Position numbers and translations under genes: made by a program. DNA of 64,000 nt, taken from the NCBI RefSeq assembly GCF_014648035.1, contig NZ_BMQI01000014.1, forward strand, positions 1 to 64,000, in the 5' to 3' direction. Positions within the stretch are counted from its first letter, which is position 1, and each line of letters starts with the position of its first letter. Shown one piece after another: positions 34,962 through 43,792 of the stretch. This stretch comes from Shewanella algicola (GTDB lineage Bacteria > Pseudomonadota > Gammaproteobacteria > Enterobacterales > Shewanellaceae). The notes beneath the pieces were generated by a model. That model saw only the letters and a list, made by a program, of their open reading frames with translations. It was not told the DNA's origin and ran no database searches.

Positions 34962-35933
34962 ATGAAAAATATACTAATCGCGTTATCTGTGGCGCTGAGT
35001 TTACTTTTTTGTGGTTTTGCCCTGGCAAATACCGCAGAAGAGCCGAGTTCAGCCAACGAGTTAATGTGGACTCAAGTAAAAGATGGTGCTCAAGGCGTTA
35101 CCACGTCTCAAGGCCAGGCTCATAACCAGCTAATTAATACCTACGACATGCGTGTGTTTCAACTACGTAGCGACTTATTAGCACCCGCCATTATGGCTGC
35201 GTTATTTGGCATGATTATCGTGTTTGTGTTGTTTATTAAAGTAAACGGCATTTCAAAATTACACGGTGGTTTTTCTGGCAAAATGGTACATCGCTGGTCA
35301 AAGTTTGATGTCAGTGTTCACTGGTTGGGTGCGATTCCTTGCTTGTTACTGATTTTAACAGGGTTAACCTTGCTAGCGGGTCGTTTCTTTTTCCAACCAT
35401 ACTTGGGCGAAGGCTTATGGGCTGGGTTAATTAATGCCGCTAAGTTAGTGCATGATTATATGGCCATTCCATTTATGTTCGGTTGGCTACTGATGACCGT
35501 GCTTTGGGCTAAAAATCAAATGCCAAAAATGTACGACATCAAGTGGATGCTCTATGTTGGTGGTTATATTAATTTTGGTCCATTTAAAGGTAAGCACCCT
35601 GACGCAGGGTTTGCTAACGCCGGTGAAAAACTATGGTTTTGGACGTTTGCATTATTTGGTCTAGTGATTTGTGCTTCAGGCATGTTGTTACTGTTCCCAA
35701 ATATATTTGAACCAAGCCGTACTCTAAGCTTAATCGCTTTAGTGCTTCACTCGGTGAGCGCCATTATTATTACCGCGTTTTCTATCGTGCATATCTTTAT
35801 GGCTACAGTTATGTCTGAAGGCGGTATGGAGTGTATGGTCTCTGGCTACTGCGACGAAAACTGGGCGACTCAACATCACAACTTGTGGTTTGATGAAATC
35901 AAAGAAAATGGCACCTTAACTTACAAAAAGTAA
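34962..35933 (+). CDS. fdhC: Formate dehydrogenase cytochrome b subunit, copy 2
   Basis: 323 residues with signal MKNILIALSVALSLLFCGFA, an N-terminal extracytoplasmic part and the four-helix FdnI-type core. Candidate heme ligands are in SVHWLGAIPC, KLVHDYMAIP and LHSVSAIIITAF with IVHIFMATV. The N-terminal third differs a good deal from copy 1, while the region around YINFGPFKGKHPD and the tail CMVSGYCDENWATQHHN are almost the same. AGGA lies before the ATG. A terminator follows. Confidence 0.94.
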   Translation: MKNILIALSVALSLLFCGFALANTAEEPSSANELMWTQVKDGAQGVTTSQGQAHNQLINTYDMRVFQLRSDLLAPAIMAALFGMIIVFVLFIKVNGISKLHGGFSGKMVHRWSKFDVSVHWLGAIPCLLLILTGLTLLAGRFFFQPYLGEGLWAGLINAAKLVHDYMAIPFMFGWLLMTVLWAKNQMPKMYDIKWMLYVGGYINFGPFKGKHPDAGFANAGEKLWFWTFALFGLVICASGMLLLFPNIFEPSRTLSLIALVLHSVSAIIITAFSIVHIFMATVMSEGGMECMVSGYCDENWATQHHNLWFDEIKENGTLTYKK

Positions 35934-35952
35934 ATTAATGGCGTGTCATCTG

Positions 35953-35990
35953 TTAAACACCTTATTGGGCAACTGATAAGGTGTTTTTAT
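35953..35990 (+). terminator. Terminator of fdh operon 2
   Basis: AAACACCTTAT and ATAAGGTGTTT pair, followed by TTATTTAT. The stem is homologous to the terminator of operon 1. Confidence 0.85.
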
Positions 35991-36036
35991 TTATCCCTCG
36001 AAAGAGACTTCATCATTATTGATTAAGCATGACTTA

Positions 36037-36342
36037 ATGCATTACCTTGAGCCACTGCATATCGCACAAAGCATTAGGAAACATGTTGATGCTGTTTACG
36101 CCATGGTGTCATTGTTTATGCCTGCGCATTTAGGCTTGCTATTTTTTAATCATTTTGGCTATATTCATTTGTTAAATTTACTGACATTGTATGCGGTACC
36201 TACGGGGTATTTTTATCGTAAAAAGGGTAATGTTAATGACCATAAACGCAGCAAATTGTGTTGTATTGCGGTAGGTTATTTTTGCAGGCACATTTGCGGT
36301 TATGCTGGGTCGGTTATTACGGATAAAGAGAGGGCATTATGA
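36037..36342 (+). CDS. Hypothetical small protein coupled to a GNAT gene
   Basis: About 101 residues from the ATG at 36037; a TTG at 36019 in the same frame is an alternative. The middle is hydrophobic (LFMPAHLGLLFFNHFGYIHL and LLNLLTLYAVPTGYFY), giving perhaps two membrane segments; the end is Cys-rich and basic. I do not recognise it. Its stop overlaps the next start as ATGA, which supports translation. The second half looks less ordered, so an old frameshift in a longer membrane protein is possible. Confidence 0.5.
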   Translation: MHYLEPLHIAQSIRKHVDAVYAMVSLFMPAHLGLLFFNHFGYIHLLNLLTLYAVPTGYFYRKKGNVNDHKRSKLCCIAVGYFCRHICGYAGSVITDKERAL

Positions 36343-36782
36343 CTTACCAGTTTGTTGAAGGTACGGTAGAGGATATTGTCGCGGTACTTGCATTGGTCCC
36401 TGAGTTTGACAATAGCATCACGGCAACCACAATCGCCGAGCGTCTTGCGGGTAAAAGCGCGTTAATTTTAGTGGCTAAGTACGATACAGCGCCCATTGGT
36501 TTTAAAGTGGGTTACTCGCTCAATCATGATGAGTTTTACAGTTGGCTTGGCGGTGTTGTACCACTGCACCGAGAAATGAAAGTCGCCTCTCAGTTGCGCC
36601 AGTTGCAAGAGTCTTGGGCGGTTGCGCAAGGATTTAAAGCGATTAAGGTTAAGTCCATGAATCAGTTTCCCAACATGTTACATATGCTTATTGCCAGTGG
36701 TTATCATATCTGTGGTTATGACAATAATGGTGCAACAACAAACAGCAAAATTGCTTTTATAAAAAACATCACACAGACATAA
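36339..36782 (+). CDS. GNAT family N-acetyltransferase
   Basis: 147 residues with the GNAT pattern: an N-terminal substrate part, a strand with LVAKYDTAPIGFKVGYS, YSWLGGVVPLHREMKVASQL (motif A, where acetyl-CoA pyrophosphate binds; the usual Q/RxxGxG/A is altered to HREMKVA), and a later FKAIKVKSMNQFPNM strand-helix. The substrate is unknown. It overlaps the preceding small gene by four bases. Confidence 0.82.
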   Translation: MTYQFVEGTVEDIVAVLALVPEFDNSITATTIAERLAGKSALILVAKYDTAPIGFKVGYSLNHDEFYSWLGGVVPLHREMKVASQLRQLQESWAVAQGFKAIKVKSMNQFPNMLHMLIASGYHICGYDNNGATTNSKIAFIKNITQT

Positions 36783-36894
36783 AATTAATCGCTTAATGGT
36801 ATGACTTCTGTGCATGTTGATATTTAATACTGCTCGGTTTTAACGTGCTCATGTAGAATGCCGTTATTGCGTTTTTCATCTTTGGGTTTTTTCT

Positions 36895-37764
36895 ATGCAA
36901 ATCAATCGTGTACTTCTTACTGCTGTCGGTAGTGTGTTGTTGGCAATGGTGACGATTCAATCTGGCGCCTCTTTAGCAAAACAACTTTTCCCTATTATTG
37001 GACCTGAAGGCACCACGGCTTTGCGTTTAGGTTTTGCTGCAGCCGTTTTGTGGTTGGTGTTCCGCCCTTGGCGGGCAATGCCTCAAGGTCGAGATTGGCA
37101 AAGCATTATTATTTATGGTTTGTGCCTGGGCGGGATGAATATCTTATTTTATCTTGCGATTGAGCGTATTCCGTTAGGCATTGCAGTTGCACTTGAGTTT
37201 ACTGGCCCTTTGGCAGTCGCCTTATTTAGCTCAAAACGTAAAAGCGATTTGTTTTGGGTAGCCTGTGCCATTGCGGGCATTTTATTACTCATGCCAAGTT
37301 TGTCGAGCGCTCAAGGGCTTGATATAGCAGGGGCATTGATGGCGCTTGGAGCCGGTGCTTGTTGGGCTGGGTATATTTTATTTGGTACTCGTACAGGCAA
37401 GCAAGCATCTGGCGGCATAACAGTGGCCTTAGGTATGACGGTAGCTGCAATTATTTTAGTGCCCGTTGGTGCTGTTACCCAAGGGTTAACGTTAATTAGT
37501 TGGGAAGTCTTACCGCTTGGGTTATTGGTGGCTGTATTATCAAGTGCCTTACCCTATTCATTAGAAATGGTTGCGCTGCGTAATATGCCGACGCAAGCGT
37601 TTAGTGTACTCATGAGTTTAGAGCCTGCAATTGCGGCCCTAGCGGGGTTTGTTATTTTGAGTGAACAATTATCTTTATTACAGTGGCTCGCTATTGGTTT
37701 AGTGATTATTGCGTCAATAGGCAGTAGTTTTACGCCTAAAAAAGCGGTTGAGATGGGCGTGTAG
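36895..37764 (+). CDS. rhtA: EamA-type exporter, RhtA-like
   Basis: 289 residues with about ten membrane helices in two EamA halves. Long stretches follow E. coli RhtA: TIQSGASLAKQLFP, LGGMNILFYLAIERIPLGIA, VALEFTGPLAVALFSS and ALGAGACWAGYILFG. RhtA exports threonine and homoserine across the inner membrane. The start ATG has little ribosome-site support, but the N-terminus aligns with the family. Confidence 0.88.
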   Translation: MQINRVLLTAVGSVLLAMVTIQSGASLAKQLFPIIGPEGTTALRLGFAAAVLWLVFRPWRAMPQGRDWQSIIIYGLCLGGMNILFYLAIERIPLGIAVALEFTGPLAVALFSSKRKSDLFWVACAIAGILLLMPSLSSAQGLDIAGALMALGAGACWAGYILFGTRTGKQASGGITVALGMTVAAIILVPVGAVTQGLTLISWEVLPLGLLVAVLSSALPYSLEMVALRNMPTQAFSVLMSLEPAIAALAGFVILSEQLSLLQWLAIGLVIIASIGSSFTPKKAVEMGV

Positions 37765-37802
37765 ATTTCTATGCACGAGAATGTATTTTGTATTCTTCTC
37801 CA

Positions 37803-37837
37803 ATAAAAAATAGTCAGTGAGGGGGCTCACTGACTAT
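37803..37837 (-). terminator. Terminator of the DUF7450-like gene
   Basis: On the minus strand AGTCAGTGAG and CTCACTGACT form a perfect ten-base stem followed by ATTTTTTATT. It lies 25 bp beyond the stop of the gene at 37862. Confidence 0.85.
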
Positions 37838-37861
37838 GTATAACCCTTTATCGATGTAGAT

Positions 37862-38902
37862 TTATAGTTGCTTTAATGGTTTTATTTCTGCTCTTTTCAT
37901 TTCTCTTGGGATCGGCTTACCGGGTTTTCCTGGTTTGACTGGCTTTAAGTGTTTTTTACTCGAAGGAACACAGAACAACTCACGTTGACCATTGACTATC
38001 TGATCTGGTGCAAACTGGTTATTGATTTCAAGATTGTGGTTTCTCACTTTGTTTTGCTTGATTAAGTCATAACAAACCATATGACGCTTTTCGTCTCGAA
38101 TTTTATACATCTTGTCGTTGTGGATTTTGATTGAAGGGTTACATAACAATACTGGCTTACCCAAAACGGCACGCGTTTTACCAAACTGATCTTCTATCAT
38201 GATGGTTTCTTCACGAAGAGCATCTCCTTTCTGCACGCCATAACATTGGAAGTGTTCTCCAGGCATATGGACAGCAACTTGTGCCGAGTCAACGATATCA
38301 CCACAGGCTGCGGTAAATACTGAATAGGTCTTCTTCGCTAAATTATTCGTCGACCAAGCCCAGCGGAAATTATTCGCATTCACATTACTGGCGAGAGGGA
38401 AGTTCATGGTTCCCCAAGGTGAGGTGCCTCCGGCGACAGAACCAGGCAACAAGTAAGGTGATTGCCCATTAGCTAAAGAACCTGCAATTAATGCATTAAT
38501 TTGACTCGCATTAGGCCCACCAGTTTGTGCCCAACCGGACGATGGTGTCGTTGATTGGTATCCCTTAAAGTGGCCTGAACCAGTATAAATAGTATTGTCA
38601 CCTTTGAATATGGCAGCCATGCCTTGTGAAACTTTACCATCCCCCCATGCAATCACACTGACAGAACAGGTTTCTAGCGATTGTGCTGAGTTGTCAATAT
38701 CAAACTTGAATGATTCAATTTTTTGCCAATTACTGCCATTGGCCCCACGGTAAACGACTGTAGGTGTACTACCATTACCTGGTGAATGTACCACAATGAA
38801 ATCGTTATCTGCTGTGACGTTAGCGGTTATTGGGGTTGCACAAACTATTGTTGATGCACTCATTAGACACATACTGATTAATGTTTTTTTGAATATACTC
38901 AT
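37862..38902 (-). CDS. Secreted protein with DUF7450-like C-terminal domain
   Basis: 346 residues. The signal peptide ends at STIVCA. Residues about 23-205 form a region with many Ser, Gly and Asn that looks like a secreted beta domain (SVSVIAWGDGKVSQGMAAIF). The C-terminal part has pairs of Cys in a pattern known from DUF7450: HFQCYGVQKG, LGKPVLLCNPSIK, HMVCYDLIK and GQRELFCVPSSK. The last 25 residues are basic and Pro-rich. No function is known. GGAAGG lies before the ATG. It is divergent from the secreted protein at 39120. Confidence 0.8.
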   Translation of the reverse strand: MSIFKKTLISMCLMSASTIVCATPITANVTADNDFIVVHSPGNGSTPTVVYRGANGSNWQKIESFKFDIDNSAQSLETCSVSVIAWGDGKVSQGMAAIFKGDNTIYTGSGHFKGYQSTTPSSGWAQTGGPNASQINALIAGSLANGQSPYLLPGSVAGGTSPWGTMNFPLASNVNANNFRWAWSTNNLAKKTYSVFTAACGDIVDSAQVAVHMPGEHFQCYGVQKGDALREETIMIEDQFGKTRAVLGKPVLLCNPSIKIHNDKMYKIRDEKRHMVCYDLIKQNKVRNHNLEINNQFAPDQIVNGQRELFCVPSSKKHLKPVKPGKPGKPIPREMKRAEIKPLKQL

Positions 38903-39119
38903 CCTGACCTTCCTTATTCTGGTTAGTAAAATGTTGAAGCATGCTTAATGACTTAAGCTGATTCAAAACTAACAGTTAAGATAAAAAAGTCAGTAAAGTT
39001 AGAGGGTTAAAAAGGGGGCGTTTTATGTTTTACCCAAATTTACCCTACTATTTAGTGGACTATAAAAATGGAAATGCATAGCGTCTAAGTTGATGCATTC
39101 ATTCTAAAAAGGATATTTT

Positions 39120-39773
39120 ATGAAATACATATTACCCCTAGTCACTCTGCTTAGTTGTGCTAGTAGCGCATCTGCGCACCAACTTGCATTTAATGAACTC
39201 ACGCCTGTCAGTGCCGCGATTAAAACCGAAATAACTTTTGAACTGAGCGAGATGGATATGATTAAACAGTATCATTACCGTGCTCAGTACTTTGATATTG
39301 AAAAATGGATGATGAGTAAACAACTCGTATTACACAATGATCATGTTGCCGCATCAGATGCGCAGTCAACGCAAACAAAGCAGCTACAACAACCTATTGT
39401 CGAGTTAGAGGAATACGGCGGGTTTCATGGTGTGATAGACCCATTCACGAAGCTACAAGACAATAATGCTAATTCACCCGATCTTAATAGCGTGACAAAT
39501 CGAATCAATATTGCAGGGCTTGTGGCTGTGTCGATGTGTAATGCTTATGCTTCGATTAATATCAAAGATCAAAATAATAATCTAATGCCTAAGTTTATTG
39601 CACCTAATAGCTTTTTAGTGGGGATAAATCCTGAAACAGCACAGCAAAGTGATTACCGATTGACCGAAGGATTAACGTTTAGTTGCGTGTATAAAAATGT
39701 ACTTAAACCAGTAGTAAGAGACAGTGTTCGTGAGATTAAACTACAGCAACCATTACTTAAAAAAGGTGGGTAA
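39120..39773 (+). CDS. Predicted periplasmic or secreted protein, unknown
   Basis: 217 residues. The signal peptide is MKYILPLVTLLSCASSASA. The mature part has many Gln, Asn and Asp and only two Cys (VSMCNAYAS and TFSCVYKN), which could form a disulfide. No known domain is recognised. AAGGA sits eight bases before the ATG, so translation is well supported. It ends 17 bp before the convergent TPR gene. Confidence 0.75.
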   Translation: MKYILPLVTLLSCASSASAHQLAFNELTPVSAAIKTEITFELSEMDMIKQYHYRAQYFDIEKWMMSKQLVLHNDHVAASDAQSTQTKQLQQPIVELEEYGGFHGVIDPFTKLQDNNANSPDLNSVTNRINIAGLVAVSMCNAYASINIKDQNNNLMPKFIAPNSFLVGINPETAQQSDYRLTEGLTFSCVYKNVLKPVVRDSVREIKLQQPLLKKGG

Positions 39774-39790
39774 ACCGCAAAATTAATCGA

Positions 39791-41641
39791 TTACGTTACG
39801 CCTAAAGACTCGCTCTTGATCACTTGCATAATTCGGTCAAGATGCGAGGTTAGTAGTGTTCTATCATCGTTAGACAAATTGCACTCAGACAAGATGAAGT
39901 GACATGTTTTAACAACATTACGCCAACGTGGATTATCAGGTAATTTTTTTACGTGTAGGTATTTATCTAAAGAGCGTGTTCTTAGACGACCAGAGTCGAT
40001 AGATATCGTCCAAATTTGGCTTCTGTCGGCTAATTCTACTTTATTAGTTTTAGTGCTCTTTTCCCAAATATTAATGCAATCAAGCATGGTCGTGACCAGT
40101 AATTCTGCAAACGAGGCTGTTAATTCGCTTGGTGATTGTGGTGAGGTGTCAGGTTGTTGTTCGCTCTCTTCATGCTCTGTTGTGTCGTCATTTGACAATA
40201 AAAATAACTGCTGCTTATGTGACTCAATAATGGTCATTAAATGCTGCTGAGCTTTACGCTTTCGATAAATATAAAAACTCACTACAAAACCGACAAGTAA
40301 ACTAATACTGGTGATACTCAAAATTAAGTTAAGCAATTTATCAATTTCTTGGCTTTTTTGTTGGTTGATGATTTGCTCTTCTGCTAATGCTCGTTGCACG
40401 CGTTCATTTTCAATATCACTTTGTATTACTTTAATGTTTTCGCTGTATTTTTTTTCAAGCAAAGCCTCATGTAATACCTGATATCGCTTTAAATACACTA
40501 AGGACTCATAAGGACGCCCATTGTCATAATAGAGCTCACTTGCATATTGATAGATACTCATTTTTTGTAATGAGTCTTGCTTGGTGTCGCTATAATCCAT
40601 GGCGTTTTCAATGAATGTGATTGCTTGTGTGGCATTTTTTTGGTGATTGGCTATTTGCGCTTTTAAATAGTAAATCACATCATGAAATGAGTGATCTTGA
40701 CGAGGTAAATATTCAGATAAACTCTCTGCAACTGCTTGAGCGGGTACAAATTCACTAGCATTGATATGGATTGTGGCCAAATTGATTAAAGCCGAAAGTT
40801 TGTCGTTACCCGTTAAATTGTCGTTATAGGCCGATATTACCTTATCGCTATAAAAGTGTTTTTTATTGAACTCATTGTTTATATTATATATTTCAGCAAG
40901 ATTACCGTAGAGGTGCGACATGTAACTAATGGCATTTACGTCTGCATTGCCACTTGTGTGACGTAAATAATGCTCGAGCGACAGTTCAAAGTAGCGTTGA
41001 GACTCGGTATATTTTTCGAGCTTTTTATAGATAAGGCCCAGATTACTCAAAGTTATTGCGGTATAAAAATCATTCCCCAAAGCTTCTTTAATAGCCAAAC
41101 TTTTTTGATAGTAGTTTAAGGCTTTTGCATAGTGGTTTAAATACTGCTCCGTTAACGCTAAGTCGTTGTAGCTTTTGGCTAACCAAAGGTCAGATTGTGC
41201 TGTTTGCGCGATATTTAATGCATTTTCAAATAGACTTTTTGCTTCAACATAGTCTTTTTTGTAGAGTTTTTCTGCTGCACTTTTGCGAAACCAAAGGTAT
41301 TTGATTTCGTCATTCTGTTTAAATCCGGTGCTATTTTTTACAGCGATGAGTTGTTGTTCAGCGGCCGCAGCATTGTCTAACTCAAGGTAAAGATCGTATA
41401 ACGTTAATTGTAATTTAGCGGCTGTAATAGGGTAATTTTCTTTATCTAATGCAGTGAGTTGTTGGCTACAAAAACTGAGGCTAGCTTTGGGAGAGACTTG
41501 TTTTATACGAGTGTTACATTGTTCAAGTATAACGTTAGTTTCACTATTTATGTCTTCCGTTACCCCAATGTCTGCTACGGCACTAAGGCAGTAAATACAC
41601 AGTAAAAACATAGATAAAGAAGTTGTAGAAAATCCCTTCAC
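39791..41641 (-). CDS. TPR membrane protein with unnamed C-terminal domain
   Basis: 616 residues from a GTG at 41641. A signal peptide (ending near LSAVA) puts the first 400 residues in the periplasm, as a series of TPR repeats such as KSYNDLALTEQYLNHYAKAL and SNLGLIYKKLEKYTESQRYF. A coiled-coil stretch leads to one membrane helix near residues 435-458 (ILSITSISLLVGFVVSFYIY). The cytoplasmic part has an acidic linker and a final domain of about 105 residues with RTRSLDKYLHVKKLPDNPRW and TCHFILSECNLS. That domain recurs in my recollection of Shewanella and Alteromonas TPR proteins but has no function I can name. The layout is that of a one-component signalling receptor. Confidence 0.82.
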   Translation of the reverse strand: MKGFSTTSLSMFLLCIYCLSAVADIGVTEDINSETNVILEQCNTRIKQVSPKASLSFCSQQLTALDKENYPITAAKLQLTLYDLYLELDNAAAAEQQLIAVKNSTGFKQNDEIKYLWFRKSAAEKLYKKDYVEAKSLFENALNIAQTAQSDLWLAKSYNDLALTEQYLNHYAKALNYYQKSLAIKEALGNDFYTAITLSNLGLIYKKLEKYTESQRYFELSLEHYLRHTSGNADVNAISYMSHLYGNLAEIYNINNEFNKKHFYSDKVISAYNDNLTGNDKLSALINLATIHINASEFVPAQAVAESLSEYLPRQDHSFHDVIYYLKAQIANHQKNATQAITFIENAMDYSDTKQDSLQKMSIYQYASELYYDNGRPYESLVYLKRYQVLHEALLEKKYSENIKVIQSDIENERVQRALAEEQIINQQKSQEIDKLLNLILSITSISLLVGFVVSFYIYRKRKAQQHLMTIIESHKQQLFLLSNDDTTEHEESEQQPDTSPQSPSELTASFAELLVTTMLDCINIWEKSTKTNKVELADRSQIWTISIDSGRLRTRSLDKYLHVKKLPDNPRWRNVVKTCHFILSECNLSNDDRTLLTSHLDRIMQVIKSESLGVT

Positions 41642-41897
41642 GTTGTCACCAATTCAATACCTGATTTTTGGGGGCTGTTATACAGCGATATCCATTTAAC
41701 ATATTAACAACATAAACAGATAGTGAATGTAAATACAAGTAATCGTCGTGATTGATTGTCTGAGTCGCAAACTATGATGACATAGACACAATGGGTGCGG
41801 GTTGAGTTTAGTTATCGTATAGCTAAGCATTCGCGGGCTGATTTTTTGGCGATTAATCTTTATACTGCTCGCCTGTTTGGCTGGGTAGAAAGTAAAA

Positions 41898-42230
41898 ATG
41901 AAAAGTTGGATATTGTTAAGTGTGGCGATTTTAACCGAAGTTGTGGCGACATCTGCGCTTAAAGCCAGTGATGGATTTACTAAAGTTACGCCTTCAATAG
42001 TGGTTATTGTTGGGTATGTGTTGTCTTTTTACTTTCTTTCTCTAGCATTAAAAGGGATCCCGGTAGGTGTCGCTTATGCCACATGGGCAGGCCTTGGGAT
42101 TGTGCTTATTACCTTAATAGCTTGGGTGATGTACGGTCAAAAATTAGATTTAGGTGCACTGGTGGGCATGGGGTTTATTTTGATTGGTGTGGTGATAATG
42201 AATTTATTTTCGAATGTGACGCCGCATTAG
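41898..42230 (+). CDS. Small multidrug resistance (SMR) family transporter
   Basis: 110 residues, four membrane helices. The conserved Glu that couples protons and cationic drugs is in [17 protein letters not shown], and [17 protein letters not shown] is the EmrE-type helix 3. It follows the EmrE/QacE branch more than the SugE branch. It probably exports quaternary ammonium compounds or similar cations; natural substrates may be polyamines or guanidinium-like molecules. Confidence 0.9.
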   Translation: MKSWILLSVAILTEVVATSALKASDGFTKVTPSIVVIVGYVLSFYFLSLALKGIPVGVAYATWAGLGIVLITLIAWVMYGQKLDLGALVGMGFILIGVVIMNLFSNVTPH

Positions 42231-42248
42231 CGTAGAAGGACAGGTAAC

Positions 42249-42291
42249 GAAAAAGGGCTTAACAATGCACGTGACTGTTAAGCCCTTTTTC
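42249..42291. terminator. Bidirectional terminator between SMR gene and yqhD
   Basis: AAAAAGGGCTTAACA and TGTTAAGCCCTTTTT form a perfect 15-base inverted repeat around an 11-base loop, with T-runs in both directions. Confidence 0.92.
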
Positions 42292-42303
42292 GTTTCGAGC
42301 AAC

Positions 42304-42329
42304 TCGAAGCGACCCTAATGTCGCTTCGA
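42304..42329. repeat. Second inverted repeat before yqhD 3' end
   Basis: TCGAAGCGAC and GTCGCTTCGA pair perfectly with a six-base loop, 12 bp before the yqhD stop. It has no T-run, so it may protect the mRNA end or add to the nearby terminator. Confidence 0.6.
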
Positions 42330-42340
42330 TTAAATGCTGA

Positions 42341-43504
42341 CTACCATGCCATATCTAAAATTTTACGGCTGGTGGCTAAATCAACTTTGCCACTTTCAGA
42401 TAATGCTGTCATGCCATGGGCTTCTAACGCGTCAACAACTTGAGATAGTTGCTCTTGCGTTACACCATGGTCACGTAAACGCACAGGTAAACCCACTTGC
42501 TTGAAGAAAGCTTCGGTTTTGTCGATAGCCTGATCTACACGGCTTGCTTCGTCACCTTCTGTAATATCCCACACGCGTGCAGCATATTGTACGAGTTTGG
42601 CGTGTTTTTGCTCTTTCAGCACACGCCATAATGATGGCAAGATCACAGCGAGCGTTTGTGCATGGTCAATATCAAATAGGGCAGTTAGTTCGTGGCCAAT
42701 CATATGAGTCGACCAATCTAACGGTACGCCTGTTCCTATCATGCCGTTTAGGGCAGATGTGGCACTCCACATTAAGTTTGCACGAGCATCATAGTTAGTT
42801 GGCTCTGCAACTGTGATTGGGCCAACTTCAATTAAGGTACGTAAAATACCTTCTGCCATGCGGTCTTGTACGCGGGCATCAACTGGGTAAGTGGCATATT
42901 GCTCAAGCACATGCACAAATGCATCAACCACACCGTTAGCAACCTGAATTTTTGGCAAGCTGAAGGTTAATTCAGGATCTAGCATGGCAAATGTAGGGTA
43001 AGCACATGGGTGGTTTACTGGGAATTTACCACCTTGATAACTTACAACGGCAAAGGCGTTCATTTCAGAACCGGTAGCGGGCAGGGTAGCAATCACGCCG
43101 AGTGGAATCACTTTATCATCAGCCACTGGCACTGGGGTAAATCCATGTTGTAGTAAGCTTGCTGTATCGCCGTCAAACTGAGTGGCAAGGGCGATAAATT
43201 TGGTGCCGTCCATAACTGAACCGCCACCCACAGCTAACAAGAAGTCGATTTTTTCATTACGTGCCACTTCTACAACTTTTAGCAGAGTGTCATATTTTGG
43301 GTTGGCTTCAATACCACCAAATTCAAATACAGTGCGGTTACCTAAAGTGGCTTTGACTTTATCAAGCGTACCAAAACGTTGCACGCTGCCGCCGCCATAA
43401 GTGATTAATACTCTGGCATTGGCTGGTATAAGTTGATCTAACTCTGCAATACGGTCTTTACCGAAAACAACATGAGTAGGGTTACGATAATTAAAGTTAA
43501 GCAT
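42341..43504 (-). CDS. yqhD: Iron-containing alcohol dehydrogenase, YqhD-like aldehyde reductase
   Basis: 387 residues. YqhD reduces short toxic aldehydes such as glyoxal, butanal and acrolein with NADPH. Markers are the NADP-binding ITYGGGSVQRFG and GGGSVMDGTKFIAL, and metal ligands in VVDAFVHVLEQY, HMIGHELTALFD and DIDHAQT. An AraC-type regulator is divergent, as with YqhC in E. coli, and the pairing supports the identification. AAAGGCG lies before the ATG. Confidence 0.92.
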   Translation of the reverse strand: MLNFNYRNPTHVVFGKDRIAELDQLIPANARVLITYGGGSVQRFGTLDKVKATLGNRTVFEFGGIEANPKYDTLLKVVEVARNEKIDFLLAVGGGSVMDGTKFIALATQFDGDTASLLQHGFTPVPVADDKVIPLGVIATLPATGSEMNAFAVVSYQGGKFPVNHPCAYPTFAMLDPELTFSLPKIQVANGVVDAFVHVLEQYATYPVDARVQDRMAEGILRTLIEVGPITVAEPTNYDARANLMWSATSALNGMIGTGVPLDWSTHMIGHELTALFDIDHAQTLAVILPSLWRVLKEQKHAKLVQYAARVWDITEGDEASRVDQAIDKTEAFFKQVGLPVRLRDHGVTQEQLSQVVDALEAHGMTALSESGKVDLATSRKILDMAW

Positions 43505-43792
43505 AATAGGCGCCTTTTGGTTTAGCGATAAAACAATAAATACGTTGCTGTTTACCGATACTCTTAAACATCAGGTTGTAAAAGTGACGTAAACAACAGC
43601 CAGAAATCATGTGTCTATAATAATCTCTTGAGTAAAAATAAACATACACAGAACTATTGCGTTCATGCTCATTCCTACTTTTTTTTGTTTAAATAAGACG
43701 TTTATTTGCTAAATATAATGCCTTTTACTACTTTTTTGGTAATATCTATCGTAACTCGGCAATGGTGCTGTTAATTTTATTAAGGTGGTTTT

